From JADFNO01 sp965369945 (lineage in GTDB: Bacteria; Planctomycetota; Phycisphaerae; Phycisphaerales; SM1A02), in NCBI GenBank assembly GCA_965369945.1, contig CBDUST010000107.1, positions 1 to 13,093 on the forward strand: DNA of 13,093 bases, given 5' to 3'. This document shows, piece by piece, positions 1-6,338 of this stretch. The notes under the pieces were generated by a model, which was not told the DNA's origin, ran no database searches, and saw only the letters and a program-made list of their open reading frames with translations. Both the position numbers and the translations under genes were made by a program. Position 1 is the first letter of the stretch. The number at the start of each line of letters is the position of its first letter.

Positions 1-403
1 TTCCATCACCGTTGAAGTTCTCACTCGTGTAGATCACCTCGATACCTTCGGTGCGAAGGATGTGTCTGTAGTATCCCGCTTCATCGTTATCGACTCGACC
101 GAAACGTTTCACGTCGTAGACGACCACGAATCGAAAATCACATGATCGGCGCTTGGCATCTGCGATCATGTCCTGAAACGCGCGCCGTCCGACCGTGCTC
201 GTACCGCTAATGGCATCGTCGACATAGAAGCGCAGCAATCGCAGATCGTTTTCGTCGACGTACTTTTCGATCGCCTTCTTCTGATCGGGGATTGATTGTT
301 CCTGACGATCAGTTGAGCGACGTACGTAGCCGATGGCGGCTCGTGCTCGTGCCGCGGTCCGCTTGCCGCCTCGAGGCGCATTGACAGTGTCGGCCCTTGC
401 CAT
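1..403 (-). CDS. Serine recombinase, N-terminal catalytic (resolvase-type) domain, partial
   Basis: Reading from the ATG at 403 to the left edge gives 134 codons with no stop. After a basic 20-residue lead comes AIGYVRRSTDRQEQSIPDQ, the nucleophile region of serine recombinases; the catalytic Ser is in RRST (about residue 30). It is followed by FYVDDAISGTSTVGRRAFQDM, with the conserved Arg residues, and by VVVYDVKRFGR, another family hallmark. These enzymes cut and rejoin DNA through a phosphoserine link. The C-terminal part, which would separate a small resolvase from a large integrase, lies outside the window; the SxPDQ pattern after the nucleophile fits the large-integrase/'recombinase family' type better (inference). 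An AAGAGGAG ribosome site lies 9 nt before the ATG, which supports this start. No attachment site could be identified. Confidence 0.9.
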   Translation of the reverse strand, partial: MARADTVNAPRGGKRTAARARAAIGYVRRSTDRQEQSIPDQKKAIEKYVDENDLRLLRFYVDDAISGTSTVGRRAFQDMIADAKRRSCDFRFVVVYDVKRFGRVDNDEAGYYRHILRTEGIEVIYTSENFNGDG

Positions 404-918
404 GGTGCTGGGCTCCTCTTGATCCCGAGCGCCAAACCCGCGCCCTAGGGGTGTCGGGACATAAGGGCATAGGCCGGGAGGGATAGCAAGGCGATAATGA
501 GAGGGTTAGCCGGATAAGCCCAGATTCCCGCGGATCACGGCCAAGGGGCCAAGGTTGTTAGGCGATGAAGCACAGTCTGGTGCGGCACATCAGAATTGCG
601 GCTGGCTGTTGACAGATTGGTCGTTGGGTCGACTCCAACTCGTGGAGCTACCCAAGTCCGCCTCAAGCCGAGGCGGACCTTTTCGTTTACACGATGGGGC
701 GCCGGGTGACCGCCGAAGGATTTGGATTCCGGACCAACGGTGGCGGGGATTCGGTGGGAAGTCGGGTCCCAATACGCGCTCTCCGGTTTGAAGCTGAGAC
801 GCAGGTTGATCGCTGATTGCTGAAAGCTGCTCTCTCCTCCTCCGTCCAGGGGGCTGGGGGAAGAACCCCCGGTGTAGTCACCGGAAGCTAAGTTCGGGAA
901 TGATGGCGGTAACCCGTT
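404..918. other. Gene-poor intergenic region
   Basis: No convincing gene is visible; short open frames here lack recognisable protein features. Contents: a tRNA-like T-arm at 623-639 (5-bp stem, 7-nt loop GTCGACT), a strong intrinsic terminator at 656-683, a degenerate GCTGA-type simple repeat around 793-829, and a C-rich/G-rich tract at 846-872. The recombinase promoter should lie in its left part, on the minus strand, but I cannot pick boxes with confidence. Confidence 0.6.
656..683 (+). terminator. Intrinsic (Rho-independent) terminator
   Basis: A perfect 9-bp stem, GTCCGCCTC (656-664) with GAGGCGGAC (670-678), has a 5-nt loop AAGCC and is followed by CTTTTCGTTT. This is a classic plus-strand terminator, yet no intact plus-strand gene precedes it; only a tRNA-like T-arm (623-639) lies just upstream. 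The T tract exists only on the plus-strand side, so the direction is well supported. Confidence 0.75.
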
Positions 919-993
919 TTACGGGCACGGGCCCCAGTTGGCGAGGAGGGTGAGCAGATCAGATGCGCCGGCGGTGCCGTTGCCATCGTCCCG
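919..993 (-). pseudogene. Orphan dockerin-type C-terminal tail (gene remnant)
   Basis: On the minus strand, 24 codons (993 to 922) plus a TAA stop (921-919) encode a dockerin-like Asp/Asn loop, DDGNGTAGASDL, ending SDLLTLLANWGPCP. I recognise this as the usual C-terminus of many exported planctomycete proteins (knowledge of the group, not a search result). An in-frame TAG lies immediately upstream (996-994) and no start codon precedes the tail, so it cannot be made as it stands. The neighbouring cytochrome gene on the same strand ends 150 nt upstream with its own stop and a complete-looking C-terminal module, so the tail need not belong to it. It is best read as the last exon-like scrap of a deleted or recombined extracellular protein gene. 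Confidence 0.75.
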
Positions 994-1143
994 CTACGCG
1001 ACCGGCGGTGCAGACCGTGCATCTCAAATCCCGGCCTGCTGGCCGAGATGATAGAACTGTCTATCCGTCAGCGCCGGCGCGCACTGATCAAGCGGATCAG
1101 GCGCACCGACATTGAGGACGCGCTACGTGTACTTGACGATGGC

Positions 1144-2226
1144 TCACTCGAACGTCCAGAAGACCTGGTCAATGCAATCCGTCCATGGGAATTGGAATAT
1201 GATTCCCACTTGACGAACTTCGTATCGAGTTTTTACGTTACCAGTACCGGCCTCTACGTGATCCGCCGGTGTGGCGGCGAACGTCCTGACCGTATCGGTG
1301 TTGAAGCCTTGCGCTGCTGTACCAACAACCTCCCACGAATTCGTGTTGTAGTTCCAGAACGAGATGGTGAGTTCCAAACCTGGGGTGTTGGCCGACGATT
1401 CGAACGTCACGTCGAGCGAGGCTGGCGAACCGGTTGGCAACGTTCCGTCGAAATCCAACGTGATCGGAGCTTCGGATGGGAAGATTGTGATGCCTAGATC
1501 GTGGCACAGATCGACGTCGTCCGAGTCCAGCACGTCGTCGAGCGTACCGGAATCGTGGAAACCGCGGAACGTATTGAAGTCGTGGGGATAGACGGTGCAG
1601 TCGCCGCCCCCCGGACAACCCCCGTCACAATCAGGATCATCGCCGTCGTAGAGGTTGTCGCCATCGTTATCCAGCCCGCGGGTATCGCCGATGCTCCAAT
1701 TCTCCAAGTACAGCGGGTCGGAATTGCAGGGGTCGTCTACGTTCGTGTCGGGCGTGCCGTAGTACGTCGGAGCGACGTTCTCAGGCAGTGGCTGTGGCTC
1801 GTTGCCGTGGCAACTGAAACAGACGTCGACGCCGTTGGTGAAGTGATGCGCACGCAAGCCGACGCCGCTGTTACCGATCGCCCCGCCGTAGTCTCGCCCG
1901 TGACAACCGGTGCAACCGACGCCGGGGTTGTTGGCGGTACCAGCGGAGGAGCCGGTGTAGGGATTATGATCATCCCCCTCAGAATGGCAGAGGCTGCAAG
2001 AGGTATCCATGTAGGAGGATCCCCGATGCATGATGTGCTTGGAATCGCCGGGGAATACGGTTCCGGTAGGCGACATCGGCCCGCTGAAGGCACCGTGACA
2101 AATGTTGCATCCATCGTTGTATCGCTCGAATGCGGCGACACGCGGGCCTGCAAATATCAGTACTGCGAGCACAGACCCAATCCCGGCCAGCGCGATCCAG
2201 CGGTGCGGCGTTACGAAGGTAGTCAT
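1144..2226 (-). CDS. Exported tetraheme c-type cytochrome protein
   Basis: 360 aa. A signal peptide or anchor spans residues 10-32 (hydrophobic IALAGIGSVLAVLIFAGP, then AA). Four CXXCH heme sites follow: CNICH (40-44), CSLCH (77-81), CTGCH (105-109) and CFSCH (136-140), with extra His residues such as RAHHF (126-128) as possible distal ligands. An Asp-rich, calcium-loop-like stretch with extra Cys (LDNDGDNLYDGDDPDC, 185-200) links to a C-terminal module ending FPWTDCIDQVFWTFE, a beta-rich domain end that I associate with planctomycete exported proteins. The heme count and architecture suggest electron transfer outside the cytoplasmic membrane; partner and substrate are unknown. GGGAGG sits 9 nt before the ATG and fixes the start. 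A same-strand two-component operon lies upstream, separated by about 240 nt with tandem repeats. Heme attachment would need a cytochrome c maturation system not present here. Confidence 0.9.
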   Translation of the reverse strand: MTTFVTPHRWIALAGIGSVLAVLIFAGPRVAAFERYNDGCNICHGAFSGPMSPTGTVFPGDSKHIMHRGSSYMDTSCSLCHSEGDDHNPYTGSSAGTANNPGVGCTGCHGRDYGGAIGNSGVGLRAHHFTNGVDVCFSCHGNEPQPLPENVAPTYYGTPDTNVDDPCNSDPLYLENWSIGDTRGLDNDGDNLYDGDDPDCDGGCPGGGDCTVYPHDFNTFRGFHDSGTLDDVLDSDDVDLCHDLGITIFPSEAPITLDFDGTLPTGSPASLDVTFESSANTPGLELTISFWNYNTNSWEVVGTAAQGFNTDTVRTFAATPADHVEAGTGNVKTRYEVRQVGIIFQFPWTDCIDQVFWTFE

Positions 2227-2359
2227 TTATCGAGCCTCCCTTAGCAGTTCATAGGGAATTCGAGTTGAGGTTCACTGTCGGAACGAATCGCCGCCTTGAG
2301 CGTGGCTCGACGGCGTCGTTTCAAGACAATGTAGTCCGATTTTAGGCCACTCCGAAATA

Positions 2360-2433
2360 GGGAATTGACCCTGTTTGTTTGCTGGCGACACAAGAAGGGA
2401 ATTGACCCCGTTTGTTTGCTGGCGACACAAGAA
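2360..2433. repeat. Tandem pair of 37-nt repeats
   Basis: Two adjacent copies (2360-2396 and 2397-2433) begin GGGAATTGACCC and end GGCGACACAAGAA; they differ at one base (T at 2372, C at 2409). A third copy would begin at 2434 but only AGGG remains. They sit between the response-regulator stop and the cytochrome start. On the other strand each reads with GGGGTCAATTCCC, a motif I recall near REP/RAYT-type repeats, so a mobile palindromic origin is possible but unproven. Confidence 0.85.
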
Positions 2434-2469
2434 AGGGCTCGTGACAGGCGTCAGATGCATGCGAGAAAA

Positions 2470-3129
2470 CTAGAGCTCGACAAGTCCCTCGCGAATCGCG
2501 AACCGGACTAACTCGCCTCGATCATGGATGTCGAGCTTCTCCATGAGCGACTCACGATGGCCATCGACAGTTTTCGGGCTGCGGCAAAAGACTCGGGCGA
2601 TCTCGGTTCGTGAAGAACCCTTTCCAATCATGCGCAGTACCTCGTGTTCTCGCGGTGTGAGTGATTCGAGCTTGGCTGAAGGCTTGGTTCGCTTCGGATT
2701 GGATCCGCGCGTTGGTTTGCAGCGCTCCTGGACCTTGGGGCTGAAGGCGAACTCGCCGCGCGCGACCTTACGTATTCCATCTACGATTGTCTCGGCGTCC
2801 TCACTCTTAGAGAAGTATCCCCACGCCCCCGCCTTTGTCGCGGCGGTGATGTAGTGATCGCGCACATATGCACTCAGGATGATCGTTCGAACATCCGGAC
2901 ACTGTCGTCGCAAGTCGTCGGTGGCCTCGAACGGATCCGGTCCCGGCATTTCAAGGTCGAGCAACACAATAAGGGGTTGTAATTCTTTGGCTCGAGCGAC
3001 GAGGTGTTGGGCGGATGGGAGTGAGCCCACATACTCCAAGTCCTTCTCCAGCGCGAACCTCGCTTGGAGGCCCTCGACAAGAAAGGCATGGTCATCGACA
3101 CACAGAATACGAATCGGTTGGTGGGTCAT
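2470..3129 (-). CDS. LuxR/NarL-type response regulator
   Basis: 219 aa from the ATG at 3129. Receiver domain, residues 5-123: acidic pair D12-D13, phospho-acceptor D58 in VLLDLEMPG, S86 in ILSAY and K108 in FSKSE, so all key receiver residues are present. A basic linker (134-152) joins a LuxR-type helix-turn-helix at about 154-219, with LTPREHEVLRMIGKGSSRTEIA and the recognition-helix segment SPKTVDGHRESLMEKL. It should be a DNA-binding transcription regulator activated by phosphorylation. The open frame could extend 34 codons upstream, but the ATG at 3129 overlaps the kinase stop (ATGA) and has GGAG at -8, so that start is preferred and translational coupling is likely. The adjacent kinase is the evident partner. 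The targets cannot be read from sequence; the downstream same-strand cytochrome is one candidate (inference only). Confidence 0.93.
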   Translation of the reverse strand: MTHQPIRILCVDDHAFLVEGLQARFALEKDLEYVGSLPSAQHLVARAKELQPLIVLLDLEMPGPDPFEATDDLRRQCPDVRTIILSAYVRDHYITAATKAGAWGYFSKSEDAETIVDGIRKVARGEFAFSPKVQERCKPTRGSNPKRTKPSAKLESLTPREHEVLRMIGKGSSRTEIARVFCRSPKTVDGHRESLMEKLDIHDRGELVRFAIREGLVEL

Positions 3130-5279
3130 GAGTTTACTCCACTTAGTGTTGCTGCTGCTTGCTCGATGCGACGGCGCACCTCTTGGAAATCGGTGGGGTC
3201 CTGGACAACGGTTGCGCCGATATCCGACCACGCTTGGGGCGCGCCGCCTAGGACAAGAACGTGTCGGGATGGTTCTTCAAGGAATCTACGTGCCTGCGCC
3301 AAGGCGCTATCTGATGGGTCAGTCACCCAAAGTGCGCTGGGTCCCGGGACGCCAGTCTGTTGGTAATTCACGTCAAAGGACGCTGCGTCCAGGCATGCCG
3401 AAACAAGTGAAGCGATTCGCCGGTCGCCCACGGAAACACCGGCTGCGAGGCGTGGGGCGGATCGAGTTCGGGCTTGAGCGAGTCGGGCATCGGGTACGGT
3501 CGGAAGCACGAGTGTGACGGTCGTGCCCCGCTTGGGTGTAGAGTGTAGTTGCAGTAAGCCACCGGCTGATTGGGCGACGCTTTGGACAAGCGAGAGTCCC
3601 AGTCCGGTTCCCAAGCCGCGCTTCTTTGTGGTGAAGAACGGATCAAGCGCGCGATGCCTGATCTGCGGCGTCATGCCGCAGCCGTTGTCGGTGACGGCGA
3701 GACGTACAGCGTCGCGTTCTTCGGACGGTTCAGCCCATAGGCGGATTAGGCCGTCGCGCCCGACTGCTTCGCCGGCATTGACCAACAAGTTCAGCACAGC
3801 TTGGGTGAGCTGGTGGGGCGGGACGGCTACGGGCGCGAGGTCTTGCGGCCAATCCGTAACGAGCCGGACATGCTTGGGGACAGCCTTGGAAAGAAGCGGA
3901 CCCGCCTGCTTCCACCATGCCACCAGATCCACAATCTCAGACGACGCTACTGGGTCATCCGGATCAAGCGCCAGTAAGTGTAAGCCATCCGTAAGCTGCT
4001 GAAGGTATTCGACGGAAGTGCGAATGGCTTGGAATTGCTTTTCTGCATCGGTGCCCAATGATGCATTGTCAAGTGCATCAAGCCGACAGCGCACTGGGAA
4101 CAGCACATTACTCATGTCGTGTCCCAAACCAGCCGCCAACGTCCCAATCGATGCCAGACGATCCGTGATCCGCAGTTGCTCGTGCGTCGCTTCAAGTTCG
4201 GCACTGCGCTCCGCGACCAACTCTTCGAGGCGCTCACGATGCCGGGTCAACTCCTGTTCGTTCGCTCTGCGATCAGCGATGTCATGAATCACGCCAGCGT
4301 ACAACGGTCGATCAGTCTCATGCGTGTCGACTCGAGATACCGACAACTCGATCGGAATCGTTCGGCCGTCCCGGCAGACGGCGGAAAGCTCTCTGGTTTG
4401 ACCGAGGATGCTGGCGTCACCGGTGCGCCGCAGATCGGCCAGATGCGCATCGTGAGCGGACCGCTGCGGCTCGGGCACGAGGAGACGAATATTTTTGCCG
4501 ATCAGATCGTGCGGCTTCCAGCCGAGGATCCGTTCGATAGAGTTGCTGACGAATTGAATGACGCCATCCGCGTCGATCGTGACGACCGGATCGAGCGCGG
4601 AGGCGAGGATCGCCCGTTGCTGCGCCTCGGATCGCTCCAGACGAGCCAAGAGCGGGTTTGTCGCGCGAATGGATAACCCCGCACCGATCAGTATGAGAAA
4701 CAGCGCATTGAGGCCGGCAACCAATCCCGCTTTCACGAACGGCGCGCGTACCTCGGCCAGATCGATCTTGGCGACAATCCCCCAGTCCAATTCTGTCACC
4801 GGCTCATAAGCCGCCAAGACCTTCTCGCCTCGATAATCCAAACCCACCATCGTCCCGGACTGCCCCAGCAAAGCACAGCGCATCGGCTGAGCCAAACCTG
4901 AGTCGAACGGAATCGGTTCAGCGACATCCTGATCGAGATGGCGGTGACTGAGTAGCCAAACGATCTGTTCATCCCGGCGATGGGCGAGCGTGAACTCACC
5001 TGTCTTGCCGAATCCCCCATATTGCTGATGTGCCTCTTGGATTTGAGCAAGGGTTGCTGCCGCGGCGCCGCCGGGATGGTCATGCTGGCTGTAGCGCGCG
5101 TCGAATCTCGCCACTGCCTCCATGAGGCGGGCCTGACTCTTGACCGTCTCCACCAGTCTCGCTTGGACTTCCGAAAACGCCGCGTCGTATAGAAGACCAA
5201 TCGTTATGCCTGCGACCACCGACGAAATCGCGGCCAAGACGAAGATAACGACGACGATGAGTCGAATGCGATCACTCAT
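3126..5279 (-). CDS. Membrane Cache-PAS sensor histidine kinase with C-terminal pseudo-receiver
   Basis: 717 aa from the ATG at 5279. TM1 about 7-30; extracytoplasmic Cache-like sensor 31-183 (GFGKTGEFTLAHRR and YRGEKVLAAYEPV, typical of this kinase class); TM2 about 184-204; PAS domain about 221-335 (DPVVTIDADGVIQFVSNS); coiled coil 340-375; dimerisation helix with phospho-acceptor H387 in GLGHDMSN; ATPase with N501 (NLLVNAGEA), DNGCGM (531-536), DPFFTTKKRGLGTGLGLS. A C-terminal segment (about 614-715) has receiver-like beta strands with an Asp in LWVTDPSD, but the usual Thr/Ser is Gly (VLVLGGA) and the Lys is Gln (VVQDP), so it is probably a non-phosphorylated pseudo-receiver. A TTG ten codons upstream is possible, but the ATG is preferred; neither has a clear Shine-Dalgarno. 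The 3' end overlaps the response regulator by 4 nt. The ligand is unknown. Confidence 0.93.
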   Translation of the reverse strand: MSDRIRLIVVVIFVLAAISSVVAGITIGLLYDAAFSEVQARLVETVKSQARLMEAVARFDARYSQHDHPGGAAAATLAQIQEAHQQYGGFGKTGEFTLAHRRDEQIVWLLSHRHLDQDVAEPIPFDSGLAQPMRCALLGQSGTMVGLDYRGEKVLAAYEPVTELDWGIVAKIDLAEVRAPFVKAGLVAGLNALFLILIGAGLSIRATNPLLARLERSEAQQRAILASALDPVVTIDADGVIQFVSNSIERILGWKPHDLIGKNIRLLVPEPQRSAHDAHLADLRRTGDASILGQTRELSAVCRDGRTIPIELSVSRVDTHETDRPLYAGVIHDIADRRANEQELTRHRERLEELVAERSAELEATHEQLRITDRLASIGTLAAGLGHDMSNVLFPVRCRLDALDNASLGTDAEKQFQAIRTSVEYLQQLTDGLHLLALDPDDPVASSEIVDLVAWWKQAGPLLSKAVPKHVRLVTDWPQDLAPVAVPPHQLTQAVLNLLVNAGEAVGRDGLIRLWAEPSEERDAVRLAVTDNGCGMTPQIRHRALDPFFTTKKRGLGTGLGLSLVQSVAQSAGGLLQLHSTPKRGTTVTLVLPTVPDARLAQARTRSAPRLAAGVSVGDRRIASLVSACLDAASFDVNYQQTGVPGPSALWVTDPSDSALAQARRFLEEPSRHVLVLGGAPQAWSDIGATVVQDPTDFQEVRRRIEQAAATLSGVNS

Positions 5280-5347
5280 TTGCACATCACGGTGCAGCGA
5301 AGCGCGCAAAGCGGATGGCCGAGGCGATCCACTGAATCTGTGCGCAT

Positions 5348-5375
5348 ATCCTAAACACGACTAGTATATCCTCAA
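5348..5375 (-). promoter_or_regulatory. Candidate sigma-70-like promoter for the kinase/regulator operon
   Basis: On the minus strand, TTGAGG (5375-5370) and TAGGAT (5353-5348) are separated by 16 nt, each matching four of six consensus bases. Transcription would start near 5341, about 60 nt before the kinase ATG. This is pattern matching only. Confidence 0.3.
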
Positions 5376-5759
5376 TTGCGGGCCCGAACGGGGTGATTTC
5401 CCCATTGCGGTCCGGCAACTGAGATGACCTAATGTGACGCATGCCGCCAGCGACCATTCCCCTGGAATCTGCGGCTTATTTGAACGGCTCGGGGCTCGCC
5501 TGACAGAAGGGCTCTCAAATGAGAGAATTGCCCGCATCCGCAACGACCGGCTTCTCGCCGGTACCAGCACGTGGACCGGTCAGCGGCGAACCCCGCGGGT
5601 CTTTCCCGGACACCGCGCTCCGCGTTTTCGGCGTGAGCGCGGAGTCCGGTTCATTGCCTCCTTCGGTCCCAGCCGCCCGCTCGGTGGCCCCCTCCCCGCC
5701 CAATGAAGTGAGACCACATCGTCCGCCGTACCTTGCCCGCCGTTCCAGGAGACCCCTGC
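5376..5759. other. Divergent intergenic region between kinase operon and csrA
   Basis: No gene that I can support. Several open frames exist because the DNA is GC-rich, but none shows a domain or a good ribosome site. A GC-rich inverted repeat CCGCGCTC...GAGCGCGG spans about 5610-5640 with a long loop and no T tract. The csrA ribosome site, AGGAG, is at 5747-5751. The csrA promoter must lie here, but I see no convincing -35/-10 pair. Confidence 0.5.
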
Positions 5760-6038
5760 ATGCTTGTGCTGACTCGACAACCGACCGACGCGATCACCAT
5801 TGATGGAGATATTGAGGTCAAGATTCTCAGTGTCCGGGGCAACCGGGTTCAGCTTGGGATCGTTGCACCAGCCTCGGTCGAGATCGTTCGTAGTGAGTTG
5901 CTCTTGTCACCCCAGCCGTCGACGTCCGAACAGGCTGCGGGAGGTCCGTCGCAGAACACGAGGAAGGATGGTCGAAGGTCAAGCGTCGCAGTGCGTTGCC
6001 GGCGGCCGTTCGTGAGGGAACAAGCGTTTGCCGGATGA
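5760..6038 (+). CDS. csrA: CsrA-family carbon storage/translation regulator
   Basis: 92 aa from the ATG at 5760, with AGGAG 8 nt upstream. The first ~49 residues are a full CsrA core: MLVLTRQPTDAITIDGDIEV, then VRGNRVQLGIVAPASVEIVRSEL. The N-terminal Leu/Thr/Arg cluster and the VRSEL strand, with the RNA-contacting Arg at residue 44, are retained. CsrA dimers bind GGA motifs near ribosome sites and alter translation or mRNA stability. The tail (about 50-92) is unusually long and basic, and composition gives no hint that it is conserved; it may be lineage-specific or the product of a late frameshift, since the true family length is usually 60-75 aa. CsrA commonly sits in flagellar neighbourhoods, but no flagellar gene is recognisable here. 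Possible downstream partners were separated from it by the insertion sequence at 6264-7297. Confidence 0.88.
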   Translation: MLVLTRQPTDAITIDGDIEVKILSVRGNRVQLGIVAPASVEIVRSELLLSPQPSTSEQAAGGPSQNTRKDGRRSSVAVRCRRPFVREQAFAG

Positions 6039-6254
6039 GTTGCTCAGGACGGTTCCAACCTAGAGCAGTCGGAGGAGCGCCTCTACGTCAAGACCGAGAC
6101 CAGTTGCCATCAAACCGGAGGGGTGGGAGAAAGTTGCGGCCCCCGCGAGAGCTGGGGCAAGACCTGAGCACTTCCGGTGCAATGCGCTCGGAGGCCAAAC
6201 CCGCCTTCGAGCGTTTTTCCTGAGCAGGACAGAAGAGGTGTCAGAAGAATAAGG

Positions 6255-6263
6255 TGTCAGGAT
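6255..6263. repeat. Target-site duplication, left copy
   Basis: TGTCAGGAT, identical to 7298-7306 and directly abutting the left inverted repeat. Confidence 0.93.
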
Positions 6264-6281
6264 TGCTCTGTAGAAAACCCC
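6264..6281. repeat. Insertion-sequence left terminal inverted repeat
   Basis: TGCTCTGTAGAAAACCCC; the exact reverse complement is at 7280-7297, 18 of 18 bases. Confidence 0.93.
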
Positions 6282-6338
6282 AGATGTTCGGCGCTTGTAC
6301 GGTTGCGCCCTCTGATCTGCGGGTTTAGAACATGGAGC

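Noticed and set aside
1048..1497. 149-aa plus-strand open frame
   Set aside because: It is antisense to the cytochrome gene, with its Arg-rich composition typical of a reverse-strand shadow; no ribosome site.
1501..2244. 247-aa plus-strand open frame
   Set aside because: It lies antisense to the heme-motif part of the cytochrome gene; the minus-strand reading has a signal peptide, four CXXCH motifs and a Shine-Dalgarno.
3130..3231. Upstream extension of the response regulator by 34 codons
   Set aside because: It lies inside the kinase 3' end; the ATG at 3129 has a better ribosome site and the ATGA overlap.
2879..3517. 212-aa plus-strand open frame
   Set aside because: Antisense shadow of the response regulator and kinase.
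5280..5309. TTG start ten codons upstream for the kinase
   Set aside because: No Shine-Dalgarno and no family reason; the ATG at 5279 gives a normal short lead before TM1, though neither start has a strong ribosome site.
5434..5803. Several 60-100 aa frames upstream of csrA on both strands
   Set aside because: They overlap each other in GC-rich DNA, are rich in Arg/Pro/Ser and have no domain or good ribosome site.
6177..6338. N-terminal extension of the transposase
   Set aside because: It begins outside the element and crosses the left inverted repeat; known transposases of this group begin nearer the ATG at 6339.
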